Shown in pieces: positions 23,375 through 35,238 of a stretch of DNA of 64,000 nt. Origin of the DNA: Megalonaias nervosa (taxonomy: Eukaryota; Mollusca; Bivalvia; Unionida; Unionidae); assembly GCA_016617855.1 (NCBI GenBank), contig JAECUM010000835.1, positions 1-64,000 on the forward strand, in the 5' to 3' direction. The notes beneath the pieces were generated by a model. That model was not told the DNA's origin and did not search any database. It saw nothing but the letters and a program-made list of their open reading frames with translations. The position numbers and the translations under genes are program-made. How positions within the stretch are numbered: position 1 is the stretch's first letter; each line of letters begins with the position of its first letter.

Positions 23375-24210
23375 GTGAAGATGAGGCTCCTGGCATCTCT
23401 ATATTTACATATAAAGAATGAAGTTGTTGGCATTATAAACGTAGTCCAGGAAATGAATTTTTTTCATGTAAAAATAGCAATAAGTTTGGAGACCTACAAT
23501 TGAGTACTTTTAAGTGATATGAACAATTAATTTGGAAGCATGTTAGAAGGTTCCATGTGACATGAACAACAATTTTTAAACTCTTGTCCATACATTTTTA
23601 CAGGAACTAGACAACTTTTGTACACCATTACCCCGGAAGGTATTATTTTTCTGTAGGATCTAGACATTAGATAGTGCTAACAGTTTTATTCATTTATTAT
23701 TTTTTTATTGTATCACAAATCTTTGTTATAGGGAGGGTATGATAAAAGTTTAATAAAATGAGATAATGTCAAGCTCCAGTAATTGTTGTGTGCTCGTCAT
23801 AAGGCAGAGTGTATTATTCTACGATGTCTCCTTATCTACTCATCTTTTCTATTTCATTTCCAAACACCTAAATGACACGGAATAATGACATTGAAACTTC
23901 AAAATTTCTAAGTAGCTTGCATTGGAGCAAAGAAGAAACCGATCAGTTTGGCTGCAAATGTTGAATATGTCTAAATCATTGGACTGAAAGAAGGAAACCA
24001 TTCCACACATAATCATGACTTGTAAGAAAAGTTATAGTGACCAGACTTTGTAAAATGGCTTGCATTTGTTGATTTTACAGTCAGAATGTGTTCCATTAAG
24101 TTCACGTTGACTCCAAGGAAGAAATATGGTTATCTTTTTTATTACTTACTTTTACAGAACTTTGTGGATGGCTTGCATTGAGACAGAGAAGATATCTATT
24201 TTTGGATAGG
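23375..24210. other. No gene seen
   Basis: AT-rich intronic sequence. Confidence 0.55.
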
Positions 24211-24410
24211 AAGGACAGAAAAGGTCACTGTAACATGGACCTAGAAAAGGACAATTTATTTCCACAAGACTGTATATAAGGACAGAAAAGGTCACTGTAA
24301 CATGGTCTTAGAAAAGGACAATTTATTTCCACAAGACTGTATATAAGGACAGAAAAAAAGGTCACTGTAAAATGGACTTACAAAAAGAAAATTTATTTCC
24401 ATAAGACTCC
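24211..24410. repeat. Tandem repeat, 67-bp unit, 3 copies
   Basis: Each unit starts AAGGACAGAAAAGGTCACTG and contains AATTTATTTCCACAAGACTG. The first two copies are nearly identical and the third is more diverged. Confidence 0.92.
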
Positions 24411-24444
24411 ATAAAGTTCTGTTCATATGTCTTGACTAAACTAT

Positions 24445-24720
24445 TGCTCTGGTGGCCTAAGTGGTTAGAGCATCTGCCTTGGATGCATGAGGCCATGGGT
24501 TCATGCCCTGGCTGAGTCATACCAAAGACTTATAGAATTGGTACGAGCAGCTGCCTTGCTTGGCATTAAGAGGTTAGTGTTAGGACTGGCTGGATCTGGT
24601 GTCAGGATAATGTGACGGGGTGTGGCATGATGGTCCATTGCTAGACATTACTATAAACTGCCACACTGCAGATATCATAGCGACATGAATTTTTTTTTAA
24701 AGCTGTGTGAAAAATTCAAA
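24445..24720 (+). mobile_element. tRNA-derived SINE, family A, copy 3
   Basis: Head GTGGCCTAAGTGGTTAGAGC, decayed B box GGGTTCATGCCC, body GCTGCCTTGCTTGGCATTAA and AGACATTACTATAAACTGCC, and a degraded tail. Flanking TTGACTAAACT and TTGACTGAACT look like an 11-bp target duplication with one mismatch. It lies just beyond the 67-bp tandem repeat. Confidence 0.88.
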
Positions 24721-26261
24721 TCATACACACACACACTTTTGACTGAACTTAGAGTATAACTCAATTCTTGTGCCACAGACTGTGTGGATGGCTTGCATGT
24801 AAGACATATTATGTCTTAATTATGGCTGAGTTCAATTATGGGGTCCCCAAGATTAAATGCCAAGGTCACCAAGACAGAATGAAGGAAAATGATTTCCAAT
24901 AGGTAACTTAAAAGGTGGGTGTATAATCTATAATTTACAGTACCCTCATTTCATATGTGAATGCCATATTTCAGAATTTATTAGTGGGGTTGTTGAAATC
25001 AGTCTGCTGCAAAGATGATAATCAGTAAGTATAGTCTCAGATCAATTCTAATTCAGATATAATTGTAGACACTGCTGATAGTCCAGTTGCCATTTTATGA
25101 ACTTGTAAGAAGTCAGTTAGTGTATCATTAAAGCATCATTAAGAAAATTTAACATTTGGATTGTCTTGCGATTTGTTGACCCAAGCCCATTAATCTATAT
25201 AGAAGTTCATAATGAAAATCAGTGCAGATGACAGGGTTTGAAATACTCAGCAACAAGTAGCACATTCTGTTTCCTGTTTTATGATTTAGTTGTTTTGTGT
25301 AAAGTCTGGATAAAGTTTTACACCCAAGAAGTTTGAAAAGCCACATGGCACTTTTGCCTGTTGTAAAACCATTTTTCTTATCAGATAAAAATATTGATAG
25401 CAAAATTTTTCTACCTGATACTCCATGTTTAGTTCTAATTAAACTGACTGGATAATGGATTACCCATTACCTACAAATTGATATTTATGAATTTTGCAGT
25501 AGTATAGGATTTGGTCTGTTGGCAGAACAGTTCACAATCAAGTAGATGTTAATAGTCAAAATAGACCACATACTTGTATACACATGTACACATGTATTTA
25601 AGTGCAGTTTAATTTTCAATATGGACAACATACTTGTATATATGTAAACATGTATTTATGTTCTGTTTTCACCCAAAGACTTCTGATGGTGTCCAGTTGG
25701 TCGTAAAGGGAAATTGTTCTCATCTTGTATCCAGTATGGTTGTTACAGTGGCTGATTTGAAAATTTTATTATTGCTAAAGTATTTCAGAGATGGTTTCAG
25801 CACTCAGTAGTTGAAAATAAATCATCATGAATTCTTGGAAATTCTTTTTGGTCAATAGAGCATCAGTTCCATCAAGGGGCTCTTGTTTTTCATATGCATT
25901 AATTGTTCATACACCATCAGTCCATAGAAATCGTTATTATTTTTGGTCCTGTCATTTTACCTCCCCTTCTTTCACCTCTGTGGGGGCAGGGTTATATAGA
26001 TATCAATCTGTTTGTGTTCATGTCACTTGGTCTTGTAACTTCTGCTAGTGTTGCAGTTTTTGATAGATTGCTGTTATGGTTATGCAAACGTAACTAGTCT
26101 TATAGTTTTTAGTGGATTGCCATGGAACTTGGGAAAGTTATGGTCATCATCTGAAGATATACATTTTGATAAATCTCTATGCTTCTTCAATTTTGTTAGA
26201 GTTATATCCCTTTTTCATTTGGAGCCTGATGTAGTATATAAAAGGTCTTGTGAGTGCATAT
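24721..26261. other. No gene seen; (CA)n at about 24725-24738
   Basis: A short ACAC run, then intronic sequence. 25840-26260 contains loosely repeated blocks that match no defined unit. Confidence 0.55.
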
Positions 26262-26460
26262 AGTCTTACGGTATTCAGTGGATTGCCATGAAACTCTGTA
26301 CATATTATTGTCTTCAGTATATTGCCATGAAGCTCTGTACAATATTATTGTCTTCAGTATATTGCCATGAAGCTCTGTACAGTATTATTGTCTTCAATAT
26401 ATTGCCATGAAACTCGGTACAATATTATTGTCTTCAGTGGATCACTGTGATACACTGTAC
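26262..26460. repeat. Minisatellite, 40-bp unit, left part
   Basis: About five copies of ATTGCCATGAAGCTCTGTAC followed by AATATTATTGTCTTCAGTAT. The same array continues at 30076 beyond the LINE. Confidence 0.92.
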
Positions 26461-26647
26461 ATATAATAATAATTATGAGGACTTTGTATAGCGCCTAATC
26501 TTTAGAAGCTCTAAGCGCTTTACAACATTTGACAACACTTAAAAAACATATATAATGATATGATTACAAACATAAAAACAAACACCATGAAATTAGAAAC
26601 AGAAAACATGCTGTAAATATTTAAGGTAAGGATACATTATTAGGTAT

Positions 26648-28485
26648 TTAAGTCTGTTTTTGCAGTTGAAATAGGTGAGTTTTAAGAGCTGTCTTGAATG
26701 AGATCACTGTGTCTTTGTGTCTAAGTGCAGTGGGCAATTCGTTCCACATTGCTGGGCCCTGGTATGCAAAAGAGCGTTGTCCATATGATTTCATTTTCAT
26801 AGTGGGAATAATGAGAATACGAGTGTCAGAAGAGGAGCGTAAATATCTTGCAGGTGTGTACACATGGGTGAGGTCTGATAGGTATGTTGGACTGGAGCCC
26901 GTCAGTGAAATGTAGCACAGAGAACAAATTTTGTGTTTAATTCTGGATCATATGGATAGCCAGTGTAGGGTACAGAGCAGGGGAGAGGCATACTCTGATC
27001 GTGGTACTCTAAGGATGATCCGAGAAGCTGTGTTTTGAACTTTTTGAAGTTTCAGGAGTAGATATTGAGATGAACCAGACAGAATTCAGTTACAATAGTC
27101 CAGTCTTGAAGGTACTAAGGAACACACAAGTGTTTTAGTGGCATCAGCTGAAAGATACTTGCGAATGGAGCTGATGCGTCTCAGCTCAAGATATGCAGCC
27201 TTGCATATGTTCATGACATGTTGCAATGAGAGAGTACTGTCGAGAGTAACGCCGAGGTTTTGCACTGACTGTCTGAATTTAATGTTGGTGTTGCTGATAT
27301 TTATTGTCTGAGGTAAAGAATGTGAATGAGAAAGTCTTTGTGTTGTAATCAGGATGGCTTCAGTTTTATCATCATTCATCTGCAGCTTGTTACATGTCAT
27401 CCATGATTTCACATCGGAAATGCACCTCTCTACGCCTTGGATGATAGCTTCAACTTCAGCTGGATGGCTAGATTTGTATATTTGGGTGTCATCAGCATAC
27501 AATTGGTGAGACACTGATGATGATCTATGACACTTGAGAGTGGCTGAGTGTATAGAATGAAGAGAACAGGTCCAAGAACAGACCCCTGTGGAACACCACA
27601 GCATAGATCAACTGGGCTGGAGTGTTTTCCATTTGCGGACACAATTTGTGTCCTGTTGACCAAGTAGGACTTGAACCATAGTAAGGCCGTATCATGAATG
27701 CCAAATACATGCTGGAGACGGTGAAGTAATATATCATTGTCTATAGTGTCAAATGCTGCAGACAAGTCAAGGAGAGTGAGGACTGTAATCTTTCCGCTAT
27801 CCAAAGCAGAGAGAAGGTCATTGACTACTTTCAGAAGAGTAGTTTCAGTACTGTGGCAAGGGCGATATGCAGACTGTACATTGCTAAAAAGACTGTTTGA
27901 ATTCAGATGAGATACAAGTTGGGATAGAACAACTTTTTCTAAGATTTTTGACATGAATTGGAGATTAGAAACTGGGCGGTAGTTCTTTAAATCATTATGG
28001 TTGAGTGTTGGTTTCTGCAGCAGAGGCTTTACAATGGCAGTTTTGTAAAATGATGGGAATTCCCCAGATGAGAGAGAGGTATTAATAACATCAGTTAGTG
28101 AAGGCAATATTGGATCCAAGCACTCTAGCAGCAGTGACGTCAGAATCGGATCAAATTCACATGACTTTGGTGCACTCTTCATCACGATTGTATGTACTAA
28201 ATCCATAGAGACAGGTTCAAATGCTGCTAACGGTTGCCGCTGAAATTCTGTATTGCAACTGTATGGTGACGACGAGTCAACTGAAATTTTGTTGTCAAGT
28301 TTATCTCTGATGGTTTGTACTTTGTCACAGAAGAAATTTGCAAACAGGTCTGGAAGGTCAACTAGAGAGAAGGTAGCCGGAAGTGGTGTACATTTGTTCC
28401 TTGACATTAGCTTGTTAGTAATCTCAAATAGCTCTTTGCAGCTGGAACTTTCTGTGATCTTAGTACTGTAGTGGGCTGATTTCAC
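26648..28485 (-). pseudogene. LINE reverse transcriptase, frameshifted
   Basis: The frame 28485-27430 carries the reverse transcriptase fingers and palm: LKNYRPVSNLQFMSKILEKV, SAYRPCHSTET, LLDLSAAFDTIDNDILLHRL and GVPQGSVLGPVLF. After a frameshift near 27510, the frame 27604-27086 carries the catalytic QLYADDTQIY, the thumb (DKTEAI, LGVTLD) and RSRLDYCN-like PSRLDYCN. The final part (26863-26648) has the conserved GPAMWNELPTALR tail seen in many CR1/L2/Rex-type proteins. The catalytic YADD is intact. The enzyme copies the element's RNA at the nicked target, but this copy is broken. Confidence 0.93.
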
Positions 28486-28623
28486 TGCATGGACTATGTT
28501 TGTGACATTCTTCTTAGCGACATCATAGATCTGCTTATGAACAGTGAGTCTGGTGGAAAGCCAAAGCCTTTCAGCTTTACAGCGGTCTCTTTTAGCAGTG
28601 CGAAGCTGGTCCCTAACACTGCT

Positions 28624-29480
28624 TTACCACGGAGAACACTTCTGAATTGCTACTCTGCACTTATTTGCTGGGGCATGTTTGTCAAGCAATGAACGCAGGC
28701 AGTTATCGAGTTGTTCTGCTGTAGGAGGTAAGCTAGTTGTTAGGTTTGCTTGGATGTCATGCATTAGTTTGGTTCTGTTTATCATACGGAGGTTTCTCTT
28801 AGTAGCGAATAAAGGTGGAGGGTTAGGGACTGATACGTCAAGATGGCATATAATGCAGAGGTGATCTGATGAAAGTTCATGGGACACCAGGGAGGACTGT
28901 AGAATATTATCATCAGGTCTGTAAAGAATCCAGTCTAAAATGTGACCATGTTTATGGGTGGGTTGGCTAACTGACTTTGAGGTTGAAAACGTGAATGGAA
29001 TCCAGGAGTTTTGATGTGCATGGGTTTCCAGGACAGTCAAAGTGAAAGTTGAAATCTCCAAGAATAATCAGGTTGCCACCTATTGAATTTCCATACTCCA
29101 GGAGATTCGGAAACTGCTCCAAAAAGAGAGATTCTGTCGGCTTGTTTTTTCTACTAGGAGGAGGGCAGTAGAGGCAGAAAAAATGGACTGACCTTAGTTC
29201 CAGTGTGAGTGTAGTTTGGACTAGTTCAAACGATGTGTAGTAGAAATTGAAGATTGTAGTGTAGTTAAGACAGTTGATCATGGAGTTCTTTGCGATGACA
29301 GCAATTCCACCTCTGCGAGAGTGGCAGGGGAACGACTTGATGGAGTAACCGGTGGGTGTTAGATCCGTGCACTTGGGTTCATCGCCTGATGTTTTTAGCC
29401 ATGTTTCTGTCAGGAAAAAGACGTCGATATTCTGATTGTTGATAAAATTAACTATTTCTGTGCACTTTTCCGATGATCCT
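28624..29480 (-). pseudogene. LINE AP-endonuclease region, frameshifted
   Basis: Two frames cover the endonuclease: 29281-28967 and 29061-28624, joined by a frameshift near 29000. Visible motifs are the metal-binding LIILGDFNFHFD and the C-terminal SHELSSDHLCI with the catalytic SDH. The domain nicks the target to prime reverse transcription. An in-frame TAA at 28622-28624 separates it from the downstream reverse transcriptase frame, and another frameshift near 29500 separates it from the N-terminal part read at 29994-29479. The preserved metal-binding motif makes this copy better than the one at 14.9 kb. Confidence 0.88.
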
Positions 29481-30075
29481 ACTGATTGAATAAAGCGATG
29501 TGCAGTGGTATCTCTTTGATAGTTGACACAAAGGTTGACGATTTAATTGGAATTTGAATTAGGTTGTCTAAATTAACGGCTGAATTTTTTAAATTTCTGT
29601 GCCGGAAAGTGCGAAAGGAAGATAACTGGAATTCTTCTTCCTGTTCTACGCCGGCCAGCTTTGAAACAACGCTTCTTTTTTCGCTTCTGTTTACAGTTAT
29701 GGAATGATGAATGTAGTCCCAGTCATTTAGTCTAGTGCACAATGTAGTGTGGAGAGCCAAGGAATGGTCATTTAACGCAGTTAATGGGGGTCCATCGTAG
29801 CATAAACGGGTGGACTGGCGAGTATCATGTGATGGCAGTTTGTTCGATAACAAAGGAAGCTGCAGCAGTGGAGCAAGACAGCTGAGAAAAAGTCTAATTT
29901 TTCTCGTTTCCAATACAAGAAAATGAAGAAACACATTCGAATAGAACAGCCAGTGCATGATGAACACAATAACGCAGACGAAGACAGACAACAAGCATAC
30001 AGATCATGAAAAACGGCACAAAAATCCGGGACAGCTGCCTCAAGCCGGTTAAGCGATAGCGGCCATCTTGAACAA

Positions 30076-30190
30076 TACTATTATTGTCTTCAATATATTG
30101 CCATGAAACTCTGTACATAATCTTGTCTTCACTGGATCACCATGATCCTCTATACATGTTATTGTCTTCACTGTGTCACCATGAAACTTA
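30076..30190. repeat. Minisatellite, 40-bp unit, right part
   Basis: Continuation of the array at 26262-26460 (ATATTGCCATGAAACTCTGT, TTGTCTTCACTG), interrupted by the LINE. Confidence 0.9.
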
Positions 30191-30239
30191 AAAGATGTTA
30201 CAGTCATCATCTGAAGATGCATATATCTAATATATACTA

Positions 30240-30466
30240 ATCTGCCGTGAGGATAGGAGTGAGATGCTGGATATCTGTCTCAGTCATGGATCATGGGGAT
30301 GAGAGGGAGATACCGGATATCCTAGTCTATGATATGCATATTGATCGTGTATGTTCAACTCGGTCATAGATCATGGGGATGAGAATGAGTTACAAGATAT
30401 CCTAGACAAAGAAATGCATATTGATCATGTATATTCAACTCAATCATGGATCATGGTGATGAGAGT
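30240..30466. repeat. Minisatellite, 80-bp unit, left part
   Basis: About three diverged copies of a unit with GATCATGGGGATGAGAG, TACCGGATATCCTAG and ATGCATATTGATCATGTAT. It resumes at 37387 beyond the LTR retrotransposon. Confidence 0.92.
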
Positions 30467-31393
30467 TGTTAGGTGTAGGCTCGTACAAATGTAACAAAAG
30501 AAAAGAGTGAAGTCAACAAGCTTTGTATATTTTTAACAAAATAATTTATTTCCCTAGAAAACAATGTAAAAATTGGAAAATAGGACTTACGGTTTGTGAA
30601 TATAATCCAAAATTTAATCCTAAGAATGAAAAAATACAAGTCCTATCACTAAATAGTTCTATTAGAATCCAAGTTCGAATCTCGACGACGTTCCAATATG
30701 GAAGGCGATGACGTCAGATGTGGTCCTTGTACAAATAGCAACAATTCCTCAATTGAATCACAGTTTATGTTTCAGAATAATTCCAGAATAAATTTCCACT
30801 GAATTTCATTCTCCCAGAATTTATAAAACAGTACACTCGTTTGGTTTTCTAGAGAATAAATTATTAAATTCCAAACACAAATGAATTTCAAAAACAATCT
30901 GGTTTCAACAATGAAAAAAACCTATCCGGCCTTCTAGGTATCAAGAATACAACTGACTGACGAACGCTCAGAAAGGGTTATATATTCACCCGAATTATCA
31001 TCCCGTTCTCGCGAGACAGACTACGTGATCTAATAACACTTGAAATATGTAATAAGATATTTGCCAATTTGCATGTAGCTCTATCTAAGAACTAGACTAT
31101 CACTCTAAAACAAATATAAAAATAAAACATTGTTTATCCAGATTAACACGTAGGTAGAAAAGGACCTTGAAAACAACCAATCATATTCGCGTAGCGATTA
31201 CACTACCACGGACCAAGGTAAACTAAAAAATATTACTGATGTAATACATTTTACGTATTACATAAACAGAATTACTGAGAAAGGATTTTGAATCCCTACA
31301 ATAATCATTGCAATAAAATGTAATGAAACAAAAATAAAATAAAAAAGAATTTTAAAACTAACACACAAGCAATTTAATTACATATACGTAACA
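30467..31393 (-). repeat. 3' LTR of the Gmr1-like element
   Basis: 927 bases, TGTTA/TAACA ends. The divergence from the 5' LTR indicates an old insertion. Confidence 0.95.
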
Positions 31394-31404
31394 CTTCCCC
31401 CCAT
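31394..31404 (-). promoter_or_regulatory. Polypurine tract
   Basis: The minus strand reads ATGGGGGGAAG immediately before the 3' LTR, the expected site for plus-strand priming. Confidence 0.85.
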
Positions 31405-31529
31405 AAAGAAAAAAGAAAGATTTATATAATAAAGCTTTCTTTTTACCATATGTAAATTATACATGAAGTAAACAAAATTACATAAGAAAATTCTTATGAA
31501 TTATATAAAGTGTATATGAAATAATATTT

Positions 31530-32378
31530 CTATACATGGGAAAGTGCATCTGCAATCAAATTGTCTTTTCCTTTGATGTGCCTGATGTTCAGATTATACT
31601 CTTGCAAAAACAAACTCCACCTTAATAATCTTTGATTTTTATTTTTCATCTTGTCGATGAAAGTAAGGGGGTTGTGATCATTATACACAACAACCAGAGA
31701 AGGAGCCGAGCTAATGTAAACCTCAAAATGCTGTAATGCCAAAATTAAAGCCAAACATTCCTTCTTGATTGTTGAGTAATTTCTTTGGTGCTTATTTAAT
31801 TTCTTAGAGAAATAGCACACTAGGTGATCAATACCATTGCTGTCTTCTTGAATCAATACTGCTCCAACCCCAACATTACTTGCATCCACAGACAGTTTAA
31901 AAGACTGATTGAAATTTGGAGCTGTTAGAACCGGCGCAGTTTTGAGTATGGCTTTCAACCTATTGAAAGCTTCCTGACATTTTTCGGTCCAGAGAAACTT
32001 ATTTCTCTTACTTAACAAATTTGTCAGAGGTTTAGCAATATTGGAAAAATTGAAACAAAACTTTTGATAGTATCCGGCCATACCCAAAAATCGCATTAAT
32101 TGCTTTTTATTGACAGGCACAGGAAAATCAGAGATAGCCTTCACCTTAGCATCAATATGTTTAACTTGACCATGTCCCACAATATGTCCTAGAAATGTTA
32201 CACAAGCACGGCAGAACTCACTTTTAGATAAATTGATTGTCAAATTAGCATCAGTGAGTCTTTCAAAGAATTTCCAAATTGTGGCTAGATGTCCTTTCCA
32301 GGTGTCGTTGTAGATGATGACATCATCAATATAAGCATCACAATTATCTAGACCGAAGTAATCATATTCATCAAGCAT
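31530..32378 (-). pseudogene. Reverse transcriptase C-terminal part and RNase H
   Basis: In a frame shifted relative to the upstream part. YIDD, the catalytic palm motif, lies at residues 16-19, followed by the LTINLSKSEF and FLGHIVG connection. RNase H has LSVDASNVGVGAVLIQED (catalytic D), the KKECLAL glutamate, VVYNDHNPL (aspartate retained) and DNLIADALSH. The protein ends 137 bases before the 3' LTR with no integrase after it, so pol truly ends in RNase H. Confidence 0.95.
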
Positions 32379-32848
32379 TGAAATGTACTTGGAGAACCTT
32401 TCATCCCAAACGGCATTACTTTATATTGATAGAGTCCATCTGGAGTCACAAATGCCGAAATTTCTTTCGCTCTTTCTGTAAGTGGAATTTGCCAAAATCC
32501 TTTCAGAAGGTCAAATTTGGTGACGTACTTGGCATTTCCAATTTTATCAATACAATCATCGATCCTTTGTAATGGAAATGAATCTGTTTTTGTCACGCTG
32601 TTCACCTTCCTATAATCAGTGCACATATGGAAAGTTTTATCCGGTTTTGGAACAAGTATGCATGGTGAACTCCAGTCACTTTTACTGGGCTCTATGAAAT
32701 TGTTCTCCAACAAATACTGAATTTCCTTTTTCAAGTATTCCTGTTTGAGAGGGTTCATCCTGTATGGGTGCTGTTTCACAGGTTTCGAATCTACAATTTC
32801 AACATCATGAAAAATTTTGTTTGTCCTCGTAGGAATATCCGGAAACAA
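32348..32848 (-). pseudogene. Reverse transcriptase, N-terminal part
   Basis: Carries HPYRMNPLKQEYLKKEIQYL, the SDWSSPCILVPKPDKTFHMC strand, DYRKVNSVT, TKFDLLKGFWQIPL and MPFGMKGSPSTFQ. These are the standard Ty3/gypsy fingers and palm motifs, including the first catalytic aspartate (KFDLLKGFW). The frame is the same as integrase upstream and is lost by a small indel near 32360, just before the catalytic YIDD. Confidence 0.95.
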
Positions 32849-32887
32849 GTGCTCATATTCGAATAATAACTGTTTAAGTTCATTTCT

Positions 32888-34033
32888 TTATTGTTGTTTC
32901 AAATGTAAAAGTTTCTGGTCGAGATCTTTCATAATTTCCAAATTCCGAAGATTTGTTGCTCCAAGATCAACGGTGTCCAATTGAATTTCTTCAGTTAAAT
33001 CCTCAGTTGGTGGGACAGGTACAACTAAATTAATTGTATGATTTACTTGGCTATCTCTTTCAATATACTCCTTTAACATGTTAATGTGGCAAAGTTGTTT
33101 TTGTTTTTGCCTACCAGGAGTATTTATGATGTAATTTAAATCATTTACTTTCTCTTCAACCGTGTATGGACCGTAATACTTGGCCTGAAGGGGATTTTGT
33201 GGAATGGGCAAGAGAGCTAGAACTCTATTACCAGGCTGAAAACTCCTATCCCTTGAGTTTTTATCATATCTTGATTTCATTCTGGACTGAGTAGAGCACA
33301 GATTTGCTCTTGCGACCTCACAAGCCTTTGACAGTTTGTACTTAAAATCAGAAACATAGTCAAGAAGATTGAGCTCAGTATCTTCATTTGAAAGAAGTTT
33401 CTCTTTCAACAATTTCAAAGGTCCACGCACAGTATGTCTGAAAACTAGTTCAAAGGGACTGAATCCTAAAGATTCTTGAACTGACTCCCTAACAGCAAAC
33501 AAAAGTAAATGAATGCCTTCATCCCAATCTTTGCTAGTATCAAAGCAATATGATCTAATCATATTCTTTAAAGTCTGATGAAATCTTTCTAAGGCCCCTT
33601 GGCTCTCAGGATGATAGGCAGAAGATTTAAATTGTTTAATACCTAATTCGTGCATAGTTTGGTGGAAAATTCCAGACATGAAATTTGACCTTTGATCTGA
33701 TTGGACAGATTTGGGAAGGCCAAATTGAGTAAAAAACTTTATTAAAGCTTTTACTATAGTTTTGGTTTTAATATTCCTCAAAGGAATTGCCTCTGGGAAT
33801 CTTGTTGATGCACACATAATGGTCAACAGATATTGGTTGCCTGACTTGGTCTTAGGTAAGGGACCAACACAGTCTACCATAATTCTGCTAAATGGTTTGT
33901 CAAATGCAGGAATTGTTTGTAGATGAGCTTTAGGTATCTTCTGATTGGGTTTTCCTACCATTTGACAAGTATGACAAGATCTACAAGATTTACAAACATC
34001 ACTTTTGATTTTTGGCCAATAAAAGTGAGTCAA
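32888..34033 (-). pseudogene. Integrase of the Gmr1-like element
   Basis: Starts within the HHCC domain (THFYWPKIKSDV and the C17-C20-C23 cluster). The catalytic core has D54 (IMVDCVGP), D113 (VQSDQRSNF) and E149 (HPESQGALERFHQ), a clean DD35E triad. The C-terminal domain includes PGNRVLALLPIP, YGPYTVEE and a GPY-like motif. The frame ends with TAA at 32888-32890. Sequence in the same frame continues into the reverse transcriptase, so the stop is probably a point lesion in a continuous pol. The enzyme inserts the cDNA into the genome. Its place ahead of the reverse transcriptase is the diagnostic feature of the group. Confidence 0.95.
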
Positions 34034-34060
34034 GATCTTGTTATAAGTTTTATTTATCCC

Positions 34061-35116
34061 TTAATGACCAGCCAGAGGAGTTTCATGGGCCAAACTAAGT
34101 ATTTCCTGTCTAAGAGATTTTGGAACTACAATCTGATTGTTCACTGACCCCTCGTCATTAGCAGGTACCTCGGGAGATCTCCATTTTCTCATAAGAATTC
34201 CATTTTTAATGAAATAACAGACAGGTACTTCAGTGGCTTCAGTTTCACTAATGGCCCTCAGAAACAAACAGGAGATCTCAGGATCTTTTTCCTGTTCGAC
34301 GAGAAGTGATTGTCGTTTATCACCCTGATTAGATAAAAGAGAATGAGTATTTACAAGAGGATCACTGTGATCAATACCTTTTGATTGATCCAAATTAGAA
34401 TTGAAAGTGACCTCATCAAAAGCCTGACCAATACATGTGTCAGCTAGAGGAATATTTTCCTTATCAAAATCATTCTCAAGAGCTTTCTTTGCCAATGCTC
34501 TGGTAACTGCACAAGCTGGGTATAGCTCAGGGTATTCTTTTTCAATAGGATCAACTTTCTGATCCAAAGAAGGCTTGTCAGTTACAAGTGGATTAATCAC
34601 AACCTTGTCTCCAGCGTTGTTGCCTAGCAACAAATGAATGCCCTCAACGGGTAAGTTAAACACTAAACCGACTGTCACATGTCCTGAAACTAAGTCTGAT
34701 GACAAATTTACAGAATGGAGAGGAAAATTAACGAAGCCGCACTCTACTCCCTGAATGAGAACACTCTCATTAGAACAGGACTTCTCAGAAGAAGGCAAAA
34801 TACCTGATAATAAAAGACTCTGAGAAGCTCCTGTATCCCTTAAAATTTTAATAGGGATAGGATAGGTCGAATCACCCAAGAGTGATATAGAACCCTTCGA
34901 CATGAATGGTTCATAATTCTCCATAATAAAATCAGACTGGGGTTTATGAGACCCAACAAATGTATTGCTTTCAATACATGACTGTGACCTTGACCTCTTA
35001 GAAATAAGAGCATTTGAGGTAGGTCTATCTTGATTCTGATGCCTATATTTCAATTTAAAGCAGTCAGAAATGACGTGTCCTTTTTTCTTGCAATAGGTAC
35101 ACGTAGGAATAGACAA
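34061..35116 (-). pseudogene. Zinc knuckle and aspartic protease part of gag-pol
   Basis: A 351-residue open stretch. Residues 6-19 are a CX2CX4HX4C zinc knuckle (CTYCKKKGHVISDC), the RNA-binding nucleocapsid motif. The aspartic protease active site DTGAS is at residues 94-98. About 200 residues of variable linker follow. The last residues, ending AGH, are the start of the integrase HHCC zinc-binding region, cut by the in-frame TAA at 34058-34060. The frame is the same as that of the integrase and first reverse transcriptase parts, so this is one polyprotein with a nonsense mutation. The zinc knuckle directly upstream of the protease is usual for gag-pol. Confidence 0.9.
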
Positions 35117-35238
35117 GGATTTTGAATCAAGTTTATCAGAAGCTTGATTTTTAGAAGTTGTACCAGATTGATTTTTAGGAGGAGTTGCATTGGGCTGGAA
35201 TACCTTTCTACCAGTAGACTGCTGAGTAAAAGATTTGC

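Larger units (their letters stand above)
26461..30075 (-). mobile_element. Near-full-length CR1/L2-like LINE
   Basis: The element reads on the minus strand. The 5' end is near 30075 (AAGATGGCCG, shared with the copy at 14434). A 5' region, AP endonuclease and reverse transcriptase follow. The 3' end at about 26461 has AAAGCGCTTAGAGCTTCTAA, GGCGCTATACAAAGTCCTC and an ATT-rich tail typical of CR1/L2-group LINEs. It lies inside the 40-bp array. Open frames are interrupted by at least two frameshifts and one stop, so it is inactive. The clade call rests on motif style (DLSAAFDTIDNDILLHRL) and not on phylogeny. Confidence 0.9.
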
